DNA of 64,000 nucleotides from Isoetes taiwanensis (taxonomy: Eukaryota > Streptophyta > Lycopodiopsida > Isoetales > Isoetaceae): positions 16,670,003-16,734,002 of the forward strand of contig JAJEKV010000030.1 in the NCBI GenBank assembly GCA_021234155.1, given 5' to 3'. A model generated the notes under the pieces. It had not been told where the DNA came from, did not search any database, and was given only the letters and a program-made list of their open reading frames with translations. Every line of letters begins with the position of its first letter. The first letter of the stretch is position 1. Shown here in pieces: positions 48,333 to 60,900 of the stretch. A program made the translations under genes and the position numbers.

Positions 48333-51160
48333 CTAAGGTATTGTAATTCTCGCATTTCTAGCTGGAATAGTGTTTGGAGTCCATGAGTACAAAATACTTT
48401 CATAGTCTAGCCAAAGATCAGGATCACTCGAATTTCTCCTCCATCTCTTTGTCCAACAATCTGAGTACCTTTCTTTATCCGATACGTTGGTCAACTGATG
48501 CACTGGACACCACCATTCTACCCGCACATGGTTGAAGTTAATATTACCTTCTTCTTTGCAAATATCAGAGATGGTGAACCCCAACCACACTGGATATATA
48601 TCTAAATCTGCTGGCTTTACTACCACAAATTGGTGGCATTCTAAGTCAGTGGAAGGTTCATAAGCATCCATGCCTAGAAACTTTGGCCTATTGTTCTTAG
48701 GACCAACATAGTGTTTGTCAGAAGGAGGAGGACCATATTGATTACGAATGATACTAACAGTGTCATCAACATCCTCAGTACCTGCTAAGGTCTTCCACCT
48801 AGTTTTAGGCCACCACCCCTCTTTCAATTCATCTGAGGATGTGTCTATCTCCCCCAACAGGTTAATCACCTTCTTCCAGTAAGCCACCAAGGCACGATTG
48901 GTGTCATCGGGATTGGTTTGCCAATGCTTTATATAGTCCTGGATTCCTTCCTTAGTCAATCCCAATTGCTTCACTTCTTTAGTAGGTTTTAGAGCTTTTG
49001 GTTGACCTAGAGGTATCATAGGCTTGCCATTCTCATCTGTAAGCCATATTTCCTCCCCACCTCTCCACTCCTCCTCTGAAGATCTCATCTTCGATTGGAA
49101 GATTGGAATCCCATCTCTCACCCAAAAAGTGAACTGCAGAGGCCTGGAATGGCCTTCAAGATCCAATGTATAACCATCCACAAAGCTCTTCCAATCGGGC
49201 ACTTCTAGTGCATTCATGCAAGATTTCCATTAGCCTAGGAAAGTTGGTCACTGTCTGCTGCTTCAGTATACAACTATATTTGCCAAATAATGCATCCACA
49301 TCCTCATGGGTATGCCCGGGCATAGGAAACTCTAAATTAACTCTTTCAAATATCCCCACAGCTGTTAAGTAGGATAGGAAAGAAAACATCCACCTGTTCT
49401 TATTGTGGCCAGCACAATTATCAAGTTGCAAAAGGAACCTTTTGGGTAGATCTTGAGCTCTAGCACGTGAAGTTGAAGCTCCAACATGTTCATTAGACCC
49501 ATGCTTCCTAAGCCTTGCCTTGCTGAACAATTCAGTATTGTTAGGGTTTCCATCTAACAATGCTCTATGTAGTGTCTGGCTAGCTGTAGGGTCCTGGAGG
49601 TGACCATTGTATCCATTTTTATAGTTTCTCAAACACCTCATGATACTCCCATTATGAAAATCTGGACCATCACTCCACAACTCCAAACTAAAATGGCCAT
49701 AGTAGGTTTGAGTCTGCCCATGCAAGATTGCCCCAGTCATTGAGATTTGTAAAGGGTATGAGCTTCCACATGACTTTGGTATGTACTTGAATTGTGGAAG
49801 ACAAGTCTTTTGCTGGTCCATCTTGTCATGTATAATACATAAATAGTTATTAGGTTCCAATGCAGATAAAGTCCTCCACATCGAATAACATGATCTACAT
49901 GATAGTTGATCAGTCATATGGTCCTTCATATGCTCCCTTATCCTAGCCCTTTGATTAGGTTGCACAGCTTTATCAAGAGTCTCCCGGGGAGTCTCCTTCA
50001 ACTTAGCACATAAATTGCACTTTGCAATTGTTTGAAGTTGCTATGGTGACATGATTGAAATGCTTCTTTCATAGCCTACTAAAGCTAGGCTGGGATATTG
50101 GAAGAATTCTCAATTCTCGAAGTAGGGAATTTACTTCTTCCAAAATACTCTTTTGAGTACAACATGTGATGGTAACCGTTTCTCAACAACTGCTCTTCCC
50201 TTTTCATCCCTTCTGCTTTTGTGTGGCATAGACTCTGCATTGAAATCATGATATTTTTCAAATATCTCCCTGGCAGCCAAGATCCTAGCTGTTGGTCTCA
50301 ACAAACTATTATTTCCATGTAAAGCAATCCTGTTCCCCTCTGCCTATTTTTTTTGCCAATTATGCCATGAAGAAGTTGGAATTGCATGGATATTCTGCCA
50401 TGCTTTTTTACATATTCATTTGCCTAGCAAAGGGTATCTTTTTCTGTTTGGGTTTCTTTCATCCTGAAGTGCATGCTCGAAGAGTGTGTACATGTAGATC
50501 CTCCTCTCATCAACAATATACTCTTGAAAAGTGGCTCTTGCTTCCACCAATTGTTCTATTGTAAAGAATTGCATACAACCACTCCAATAACAATCTGAGC
50601 CCCTAACCTTCACCATTGTCTCACGTTTGGTGTCACTAATCAACTTGGCTCTTTTGCTAGGATAATGTCTGGCAACTGGTACTTCTCCCCCTTTGCCTAG
50701 GTTTAGAGTTCCAACTACCAATAGATCAATATCAAGACAATCATTGTCCCCAACAACCTCAGGCTCTGGAAAAATATAATCCTCCATAAATTGAACACTA
50801 CTTATAGGCCATGCCATGATGCAAGGAACCTCCAATTGCTTGACACAACCAAAACATTCCTTGTCACCCAAACCTTTACCTTTCCAGTTGTCTTCCAACA
50901 AAGAAATTGCAATACCAATATTGTCTTCCCCTAGCCTTTCATCATTAACAGCTTGACCAGGATCTACTAGCACAATGACTCCTTGGCCTACTATTTCCTT
51001 GTTGCACTTGTGCATGATTCTCACCTTTGTTCCTCCATTGCACCCTACTATGGAGGACTAATTGTTTTTCTTCAACATTCTTGCTAGGAGGTGCTTTCTC
51101 ATTGAAATTGCTCTTTTCAATATGTTGCACACCGTCTTGAGTTGGAGAGGCACCATTGAC
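48333..51160 (-). pseudogene. second QLDN/GHTHxDxD (probable DUF7869) transposase-like gene
   Basis: The 5' part (51,130-50,416) codes an acidic region and a Cys/Trp segment (SDCYWSGCMQFF). The next 400 bp carries a frame-broken block (RIALHGN, PTARILAAREIF, RLPSHVV), typical of the region before the catalytic core. The core frame (50,001-49,156) has LCIIHDKMDQQKT, LLQLDNCAGHNKNRW and PGHTHEDVDALFGKY. A one-base-type frameshift near 49,215 moves into a 294-codon frame with WKSFVDGY and a C-terminal HQFVVVKPADLDIYPVWLG...VRVEWWCPV domain ending at 48,333. The order and acidic residues match the copy at 12-14.4 kb, but similarity is moderate, so they are different families of one type. This one is the better preserved. 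Confidence 0.65.
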
Positions 51161-51605
51161 CTAGGCAAATTGCACCCTTTTTAGTCAATGAGCAGGAAAT
51201 ATTTATACACCATAAGATAAGAAAAGTACGTACATTTATGGAATATATAGAGGTAAATCAAATTTTTTAAAAAGCAAGAAATTCCTTGGAAATAGGTTTA
51301 ATATAATAATAACAATGGGTATAAACGAAATCATTTAAAACAAGCATTTTCGTGGCAACAACAAGGAAATGACATTTATATAAATATATCCAAATTTTAA
51401 TTATTTATCGAAAATTTAGCCTTCAGAATACGAAAAGACATATAACTAATAAGATAGATAGATAGATAGATATAACTGATAAGGTAGCCGTGAGAATTTA
51501 TTCTCCATAATATACCATAGATGATATAGCTGGCGGGAATTTCGTACGTCTGGCGTGTCATTTAAGGCAATCATTTATTCACGCTAATTTCTAATTAACC
51601 CTATA
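51161..51605. other. no gene seen; contains a short (GATA)n run
   Basis: AT-rich DNA with GATAGATA repeats at about 51,452-51,471. Confidence 0.5.
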
Positions 51606-51633
51606 CTAGTAACGGTGCCCGGCGTTGCCGGGC
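51606..51633 (-). mobile_element. Helitron 3' end (third copy)
   Basis: On the minus strand, hairpin GCCCGGC-AAC-GCCGGGC (51,633-51,617) is followed by ACCGTTA and CTAG (51,609-51,606), with A next to it on the plus strand. It matches the 3' ends at 38,205 and 14,732 in design. No matching 5' TC end was found upstream on that strand, so the element's extent is unknown. Confidence 0.65.
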
Positions 51634-51639
51634 ATAAAT

Positions 51640-52600
51640 ACATTCTATAATACCTTGCTAATTTGGAAGGTGGCCAAGAGAGAAAGAAATGCAAATACGC
51701 TGATGATTCAGATTAGTTTGGAAATAGTAGTATTAAGATTTTAATGTTGAAAATTTTGAAAGTTGTATAGAAAATTTTACTTATAGTGGTGGAACATGTG
51801 TGCTAGCCATGGATGTCCAACGTAACTGACTAAAGGTGTAACTGAGTTGATACAACATATACATTTGTCATAATTGACGTGGAGGGTGTCGATGGATGTT
51901 ATTCAAAGGACTTCTAAATAGAACATCAGTATTAGAACACAAAATATAATAATGCAACTATCCAACTATTCTTGCAAAAGAAAGCATTTTATAGTTAGAG
52001 AGATCATAACACATGTGGTATATATGCCATGACACCACTTATTAGATTGCAGTTGATTGCATGGCAAGCCTAGCATATTTGTCAGGTTGTAATAACGTGT
52101 TAGAACATGTACCGATTCACAAATGGGAAAGGTGGCACATGTATACGACTATATTTTTTTCCCTCATTTTGCACAAAATCTTAATGCATACTTTTATTAT
52201 TGTAATATAAGATCAACTTGTGGATAAGTATGTTGGTAACTTATGTTCTGCTACATTTGCCAAATGTTGGTAACTTATATTCCTCTACATTTGCAAAAAG
52301 AATGTTGCAAGAGTGTGGGTAATAGCAGTGCATTGTTTTTGTTATTCCTAGCATTCTCCAATTCATCATAAGTTGTAATCACATTGTGGTTTCTGAGATA
52401 TGTTTTGAATCCTTTGGTGAAGAAACTTAGGTGGGCTCGTGGTTGGGTGGTGAGATAGCGTGCTTCTTTCTCTTTGGCGCTCCTTTTGGCACTTTGCTTT
52501 TTGGTGCCCGACGGCAAAACTTCTCGAGCTCATAACTTGAGCTAGAGACATCAGAATCAGGTGATTTCGGGCTCGTTGGAAAGCTTATGCCTGGATCTTT
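51640..52600. other. no gene seen
   Basis: AT-rich sequence. The last part, from about 52,430, may belong to the LINE-2 5' UTR. Confidence 0.4.
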
Positions 52601-52710
52601 CCAACGACATATGATTCGGACCATTTGCATCCTTATACGTTTCAGCTTTTTGGACTTTTTGATTTCGGGACTGATTTCTCTTATAGATCAGCCCATTTCG
52701 GCCCTCTGGA

Positions 52711-54474
52711 AGTAATGGCTCCTTCAATTCCTCTACAGCAGCTAGGGGACTTTTCTATGGTGGGTATTAATCCCTTTGATCAGCCAAATTTGTCAGGGCC
52801 TGCTCGTCATCCCTTGAAGTCTCTCAGATCCACGAACAAAGATAACGGTTACAAAGGTGATGTGACTCGATCTCTCAATAAAGATGCTCATCTTAAACAG
52901 CAGACATTAAATAGGGCATTGCATCTTTACTCTCAACGGGATAAGCATTGTCCATCGCAAATTCCCACAGGTGTTGGTGGAGCAAATGGCTGGAGGTTCA
53001 ACACATGATGATGGAGAGCAGATTGCATCCGTTACAGGTGTTGGCAGTGCAACTGGCCCAGACGAACCTCCAACACGCGTTGGAGGTTCACCACATGGTG
53101 CTGATGCTGATGGGGAGCAGATTGCATCTGCTACAAGTGTTGGAAGTGCATATCATTCAGCCACACCTCCAACATGCGTTGGAGGTTCAACTCAGGATGA
53201 TGAAAGGGAGCGGATTGCTGAGGCATTGACCCCAGATGATTTCTCCAAGGTCCCTCGTCCAGCACGTCTTCCTCTCTATGTCAATTTGCTTCAAAAAGAT
53301 CTAGAGAACAAGCTTGACATTCTCACAGCTACTTTGCACATGCAGCAACAAGAGATGACACAATTTCACTGTGCATTGAAGTCTGAATTGGCAAAGTGTC
53401 GTAACGACCTTGCAACGCTCACTGGCAAAATTCATGCTGAACATGCAAAGCTTTGGGAAGCAATTGAGGGCGCAAAGTTGGAGTTTGCTACTTGTCATAT
53501 GACTGTGGAGCACCTAATGGTTGATATTGGCAAGCAAAGACAAGATTTACTCCGCCATGTCTCTGAGGTGTCTACGTTGTAATACTCGCATGCGAGCATT
53601 GGAAGAAAGCATGACCTGCCAAGTGACTGAGCTTGCTAAGGACACATCTAGTCGAGTTACTGCCTTGGAACGTTCCTATTCTCATGCAACCAAGGCACCT
53701 CCAACTTCTTCTTCAAAGCATCATGATCCTAATGTGAGAGCCATGCCTAGTTCATCCTCCCCCCAATTTCAAAACTCTCATGTAACAGGTTTTGCATCTA
53801 CATCTGCTCAGAGGCGTAGAGAATACATTGATAGGCACAACCGTCAGTGTAATCTAGTAATTCGTGGCATGCCAGAAAAAGCATCAGAAGACTTGCAACA
53901 GAAGGTACAGACTTTGGTGTTAGCTAAATTGGACTTCACAACACCAGTTGTTGTCACTGCTGCACATAGGGTTGGAGCATTGCAGCCCCACCACCCGCGC
54001 ATAGTGAAATTTTCAGTGCGAAATTTGAGTACTAAAATGGATATCCTCAAGCAGGCCAAGCAATTGAAAGGGACATCTCTCTATCTGGATTTTGATCTTA
54101 CTAAGTCCCAACAGTTAGCCAGACGCCAGAATTTGCAAAAGGTCCAGGACATTCAAAAGAATGGTGGTAAGGCTGCACTAATTCGTGGAAAACTACGTAT
54201 TTTTACACCATCACATGCAACCTTTGCTGACGCCTTTCATCATGCTAAGGCCACTCGTACTGCTGGTGTTAAAGTCCATTCGCCCATTTCCCATGCACAT
54301 ACCACCGCTGCAAATGCGCCTCTGTTGTTCCATCTTCTGCACCCACCACATCTTCTTCTGCTCAAGGCCGTTGCTAATGGTACCCTTGATGCTGCTGCTG
54401 CTGATGTTGCTGCTGCTGCTGATGTTGTTGCTACTGCTGCCAAGGTTTTCCCTGGCGTAAAGGTGATGGCTTGA
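52711..54474 (+). pseudogene. LINE-2 ORF1: coiled coil plus RRM-like RNA-binding protein
   Basis: The start MAPSIPLQQLGDF at 52,711 is followed by a repeat-rich segment in which GEQIAS...VGSA...VGGS occurs twice with a ~40-residue period (about 52,975-53,190). A long coiled coil follows (53,270-53,580). The frame shifts near 52,975 and again near 53,575, after which a second coiled coil leads to the L1-type RRM: REYIDRHNRQCNLVIRGMP, AHRVGALQPHHPRIVKF and LTKSQQLARRQNLQKV. A low-complexity Ala/Asp-Val tail precedes the TGA at 54,474. ORF1 proteins coat LINE RNA. Confidence 0.75.
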
Positions 54475-57400
54475 ATCCCATTGCAAAAGATATGGATATC
54501 CTTCTGCTCATGGAAACGTGGGAGCATTCAGCCAAACGGCTACCTCATTTTACAGGCTATCAATTCTTTTCATTATTTAATGAATGTCATGGGCAACGAG
54601 GTTGCGGTGGAGTTGCTTGCTATTTCAAGGATGCCCTTGCTCCATATATCACGCTTCATAAAGCTGATAGATATAATTGCTACATGTGGATCAAACTTCA
54701 TTGCCACAATAGTAGTACCATTTTTGTTGCTGCATGTTACTTCCCACCTACATCATCACCTTTTTATGATGAATATGATGTCGCTCGCAGTGATCCCTAT
54801 GGTGATCTTTATGATTACATTGCTCAATTCAAACAGTTGGGGCATGTTATTCTTCTTGGTGATTTCAATGCTCGCACTGCTGAAATGCAAGCTTCTCAAC
54901 TCATACTTGAGGATGTTCGTGACCCTTTATGGATGTCTGCTAATGATACAGTCTTTCCACGTTCATCGCCTGATGCTAACAAACCCGTCTCAACATTTGG
55001 AAGGGAGCTCATCCAGTTGTGTGAAGTCTTTGAGATGGTACTTTGTAATGGCTTAGAGCAATGGCTACACTCTAAAGGTATTACATGCAGACAGGATAGG
55101 CAGGGTGGTGGTACTAGTGTTGTTGATTATGTCATTTCCCAAGTGCAAGCCTTGGATCTCATTTCAGATTTTCGAATTGGCACAAGGCATAGAGATGAGG
55201 AGATAAAATCTGATCACTATCCACTTTATTTGTCATTAAAGTGGCAGCTTCCACCTCTTCAACCCATTGCTATCCAGGCTCCTGTCCCTCGCATTAAACT
55301 TGACTTATTCTAGATCTTTTGAATATGAACGGACATTAGCTCCCATTGCTTGCGGTATTTTTTGGATTACCCAACTCTTCAAGAGCGTAATGCAGCATTT
55401 GCTGATACTTTGCTTACTTCTGCTGTCTCTTGCTTTGGTACACGCACTTCTGGTGTTGCTCATGCTGGTAGAAAATCCTTTCCTAGAAATGCCTGGTTTG
55501 ATGAAGACTGCAAGCAGCTTGAAAAACAATTGCGAATGATAGTTGAGCCAGCTACGCGACATAATGCCATTCAGAATTATAAGTCTGTTTTGAAACGCAA
55601 GAAGGCACGCTTTGTTGTTGAGCATCAGAAGCAAATGTTTGAATTACTGCTACGTGAGCCTCGGACCTTCTGGCGCAAAATATTATATCGACCACCTCCT
55701 ACCCTTGGACATATCTCTATGCAGCAATGGGATGAGCGTTTGGTCCACTTATATGATCATCCTGGGGTCCTTAATTCTGTGCCTCCTTTGGTAGGTGATA
55801 TTCTTCAATTCACAGAGGAGGAAGTCAAAGAAGGACTGCGGCATCTATCTAATGGCAAGTCTCCTGATCTTCAAGGTTTGCAAGCAGAATTGCTTAAATG
55901 GGGGGGTCCGCTATTGATTCCAATCATCACTACTCTTTTAAATCAAGCTTTGCAAGAAGGCTTGCCAGAAACTTGGGCTGTCAGTAAGGTCGTACCAATT
56001 TACAAAGCAGGCGATAAGCATGATCCTTCTAATTATCGCATGATCATGGTAAGTTCCATATTTTCAAAGCTCTTAGCCCGATCTTTACCGAGAAGCAGAT
56101 TGACATCATGGGCGTAACATCTTGGTGTATGCGTCTTTGTAGGGCGACAAAGGCTTTCGTCCATGCCATTCTACAATAGACCATATTTTCACATTGCGCA
56201 TGCTTATTGAACATAGTCGAAGTTTGAAACAAGACCTCTATATATGCTTTGTGGATTTTACTTCTGCTTTTGATACAGTACCACGCGAGCTTCTTTGGTA
56301 GCTTTGCGGTGCACTTGGGATTCCACAAGATCTTCAAAATGCGGTTTATCGGCTCTATGAAAGGGTTTTGCTAAATTTCCAAAGATCGGTACTCAAATCA
56401 CTAGCAATATTGGAGTTCGTCAGGGTTGCCCTTTATCTCCTACACTCTTTGGCTTGTACATTGATCAATTGGAAGAATGGCTTGATAATCATGGCGGCGG
56501 AGGTCCACATTTGGCACACTATATCATTAGGCAACTTATGTATGCTGATGATGTTTCACTTCTGGCACATACCGCTGCTAGTATGCAGCAACATTTACAT
56601 GCTCGCATGCGGTTTACGGAGAACATAGGTCTGCGTGTTAATCTCCAAAAGACCAAGCTTTTGGTAGTTCAATCTTCTCGTCACAATGTTCCCCCTATGT
56701 ACTATGATAGCCGCGAAGTTGAAGTTGTGGATAGCTACAAGTATCTTGGTGTAGAATTCTGTAAGAACACACTTTGGGAACAGTGTATTACCAGATGGAG
56801 AGCACTCTATGCAATGCAAAACAATTGTTTTCGCGCAGAAATTCATGATTGGCCACGGAAAGCCCACTTGTTTCGGGCTTTGGTAGAGCATGTTTTACTG
56901 TATGGCTCTGAAGTGTGGGGGCCTGCCATTAGTGCTAGTGCTTGGGAGAGCTTGGAGCGGGTGCAAAAGTCCTTTCTCACTTACAGTCTCAGAGTTAAAA
57001 CAACGGTGCCCTATGCTATTCTTTTACAAGAGACAGGTCTTTGGCCTCTTCAACATTCTGCCATGAAGCGCCATCTCCACTATATCTGCAAGGTGCACCA
57101 CATGGATGATGTTAGGTATCCTGTTCTTGCACTTGCCATGGCTGAATCTCCTCAGCGTTTGAAACGATGTTGGAAAGAGCATTGCACTACATGGTTTGCC
57201 CGTTGGGTTGTGCAACCAGAGCACTGCCTGATGCTTGCCAGTTCTGATCCTGAGCTTTTGCAACAATATCTCAATGGTTGTTTTTCTCAAAAGATATGGG
57301 ACGCAGTTACTTTGGCCCAAGTGAAAACTGGTCATTACCATGCACACATAAATCCCACCTTGGCACCAGGGCCCCAAGCTTATTTGCTTGCTTCATTGTC

Positions 57401-57713
57401 CAGGAACAAGCTTGTAGCTATTGCATCAATTCGCACGGGGTCCCACAGGCTACGGATTGAGACAGGTAGATGGGAGCGGCCGCAATTGCCGCGAGAAGCG
57501 AGACTATGTGCCTGTTGCCAGTTACAGGTTATTGAAGATGAAAGCCATACTCTTCTGAGTTGCCCTGCTTTTGAGATAGTCCGGAATCATTTTTTGACAT
57601 TAGCATTCCATTCCACGCTTCCACAACTTCTCAGAGCACTATCTGTGCATGACTTGGCATTATACATACTTGAGGTTCTAGATAAACGTCAGCAATTACT
57701 GAGCCCTCAGTAG
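54471..57713 (+). pseudogene. LINE-2 ORF2: endonuclease-reverse transcriptase, frameshifted
   Basis: It overlaps the ORF1 end by a few bases in the -1 frame. Endonuclease motifs are LLMETW, GDFNART (about 54,860), SVVDYVIS and SDHYPL (about 55,210). Reverse transcriptase blocks are NGKSPDLQGLQAELLKW, VSKVVPIYKAGDKHDPSNYR (55,980), FDTVPRELL (56,270), GVRQGCPLSPTLFG (56,415) and YADD (about 56,540). The C-terminus has CACCQLQVIEDESHTLLSCP (57,510-57,570). Frame breaks lie near 55,310-55,350, 56,050-56,150 and 56,300-56,450. The usual SWN motif at the endonuclease start is degenerate. Confidence 0.85.
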
Positions 57714-57865
57714 TCATTATCTCCGCTTGTCTAGTATCATCATTACTGCAAAGGTTTTTCCCTTGAAAACCTTTCGAGGCAGGGGTTTTTTAATCTTAGT
57801 AGTAATGATTGTACTAGCCCATTGTATGGGTCCCATGACCTATTGGTCTCCGTGGACGTTAAAAA

Positions 57866-57935
57866 AACTATTCTATTCTATTCTATTCTATTCTATTCTA
57901 TTCTATTCTATTCTATTCTATTCTATTCTATTCTA
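57866..57935 (+). repeat. (TTCTA)n microsatellite, LINE-2 tail
   Basis: About 13 copies of the pentamer directly after TTAAAAAAAC, the end of the LINE-2 3' UTR. Tails of this kind arise during target-primed reverse transcription. Confidence 0.9.
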
Positions 57936-57939
57936 ATGA

Positions 57940-60900
57940 GAACATGGAAAATGCAAAAAATAAGAAAAATCTAAAATCCTGTAAATGTTATTAACCACTT
58001 TTGCAGCTTTGGCTCTATGTATCTTTCAAACATTAAGAGCAACATTTCTAATTCTGCCATAATGATGAGAATCTTTCAAGAATGGCCTCATAACTTGAGA
58101 TCTCATGTCCCTTAGAATGACCAAATGAACGTGCAAGAATAAACTATCATCCTAGAATAAGATATATGTTTTGCATCATCCTAAGTAGTGTCATATATGT
58201 TAGTACACTTATGCCTATGCTAAGAATAAACTATCTCTTACCATCTTGATTTGCAAGAATAAACTATATCTTACCATCTTGATTTGCATAGAATAACATA
58301 TATGTTTTGCATCATTCTAAGTAGTGTCATATATGTTATTACACTTATGCTTATGCTAAGAATAAACTATCTCTTACCATCTTGATTTACATCTGATGCT
58401 CTTTATTCTTTACTGTCCAAGTACTAAATAATATAATGTGGTACAACAGCATGACATGCTATAAAATGGAAATGAGTTGCCTCAAGCACCAGGCTCTTTA
58501 CGTTTGCAAACGGAAACATGTCAACACGAATATAAGCAGACATGAATGAGAAGCATGAAGTTAGCACAAATTTCATCAGAAAGAGGAGGAATTAGCACAA
58601 ATTTGAGTTTGGATGGGAAGTAGCAACAGCATAACATGGAATAACAGTTCTGTGGCAATGTGTTACATTAGCTAGTTTGAGTTTGGATGGGAAGTAGCAA
58701 CAGCCCAACATGGAATAGCAGCTCTGCGACAATGTGTCACATTAGCTAGGTAACGAATTTATTCTCACATAGTGCTTAGGAACTCCACAGGCATCACATT
58801 CTAATAACTCATGTAATTATAATTATGGCAATGGCACAGTCAACAAAATTGATAATTGCTGGAAAGAAGCTCATTTGTGAAGGTTATGATTAGCCATAGC
58901 TAGCGCTGTTTCGCAGCTTTGTTGTTGCATACGTAACTTGCATCACCAGAATATAAAATAATATGCTGCAAGACATGTGACTAAAAGTAGGAGAACGAAT
59001 AAATTACGACATAGAAAAGCTCCTTTATGAAGAGTTATGAGAAGCTGACCATTGGAAGGTCACATCATTTATATGCTCCAATCGGTTGCAGTTTGCAGTC
59101 GCATGTTCTTACCTTACCTCATGGACCTTGACTTATTGCATGTTTCTGTATTTCTCAACTCAACAACTGTATCATGACTATGAGAATTGTGGAAATAGCC
59201 ATTTCCATCTTCAAAAATATTCCATAATAATCTGACATTGAGTGTTCACCTTCTAGATGTTAGCATGTTGACCAACCTGCAAAAAGAAAACAATGTATTA
59301 TAATTTCCAACGGTTACATAAAGACAAAGAAATCATGAATATAAGGTCACAAAACATAGCAAATTACATGAAGGAAAACACATGGGCTTTCTAAAGTCTA
59401 GAAGCATATAACTTTAATTCAAGTCTAATCGGCATTCCCCAATGCTTGATAACTATAGACTGATGCATGATGCCTTATAACCTTGAAAGCTCAAGATAAT
59501 AAAAATCCTCCTGCCAAACTTCTTTTAAGAAAGTAAAAATTTACAATTAACATAGCCATTTTCATATAAATACAGTAATAGTTGCAGCCAATGAAAAGGC
59601 TAAAGGCAAGCTTATAGATAAAGAAATGGGGATTTCTATGAAATAATGTATTACCTGAGAACAAAAGCTGGGCAAAACCAACAAATTCCAAATAGTAATA
59701 TGTAATGGCTGCTAAGATAAGGAACAAAAAACGTGATGTTGAACTAACAACTAGAAAAGGTATCCTTACATTTGATGGAGCTGCTTCCCACATCATAAGA
59801 AACATTCATATGTAGAATCTGCATTTGCATCTCCCTGTGCAAGAAAGCGAAGAAACTACTTAATTGGATGAATAACAAACAATAGAGCTCAAAGCTGTGG
59901 CCTAAAGTAGCTATTTCCATATCCTCTTCGCCACACTGGCATTAAAAACCCAAGCCACTGGCATCTCAAAAATAATGGTGGAGCTGCTAATAAGTGCATG
60001 GCATCATTGATTGCATGTTTCTTTTGGTGCTCCAAAAACAAAAAATGCATATTTAACATCTCCTTCTGAACATGGCCAGATATGCGAGTCGAGCCGGAAC
60101 ATTAGACTCCATAGGGAAAAAAACATCACAGGCATAAATACATTGTCATGTGACTGCATATGTGGTGAACATATGGACATACAAATTCAGTGCCCAAGGT
60201 AATTGCTTTAAAAGAATAATGGTATGACAATCATAATAATGATGCTTGCATCTATACCAAGATAATTTAGCCAAGAATTGCTAGATAATCTTGATCCAAC
60301 CTGGATAATTATTTGCACTCAGTGAAGACGAATTGACTCTGTAGCTATAAATTGCCTGCACAAACAGCCTCTACTACTCAGATTTATAGCAGCAGCACCA
60401 AGTGGACAGCAAATAAACTTACCTTATGTTAATTAATGGCAGAATTTTCTTCTGGTACTTTATAATGCTTTTCTGAAGTCCATAAACTTGGAATTCATGT
60501 CTATGATTAAGAAAAAAAGATGTAGACTTGAAATAAGGCTATGCTTTGGATAATACACTAAACAATAGAAACCAATTTGCAAATATGCTTGACCTGCTAT
60601 AGCCCTGAATGATCCAAAGGTGGAAAACTAACATGCGCAACATAAGCAACAAAGTAATGAGCAACAATCGCATCTGTAGGATCAAATTAGAACAATCTTA
60701 AGTTAAATACTTAAAGCATGTAATATGTGAGTTAAATGTTGAACAACCTAGCCATGCATCCAGGTCTTCAGCTTATTATAGCTCCAGCATAAATGTAATT
60801 TAATGCAAATGTGGATATAAATCTGGGAAATATTTTCCTACATTATCACAACCAAATCAGCATAATTGATTGAAACTATGTGCGCACATCCTAACATTTA

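Larger units (their letters stand above)
52711..57935 (+). mobile_element. LINE-2: nearly full-length non-LTR retrotransposon with (TTCTA)n tail
   Basis: ORF1 (52,711-54,474), ORF2 (to 57,713), a ~150-bp 3' UTR and a (TTCTA)n tail (57,866-57,935) lie in order. The 3' UTR repeats parts of the solo fragment at 37,146. Several frameshifts show it is inactive. The 5' boundary is uncertain: sequence back to about 52,430 could be 5' UTR. Confidence 0.85.
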
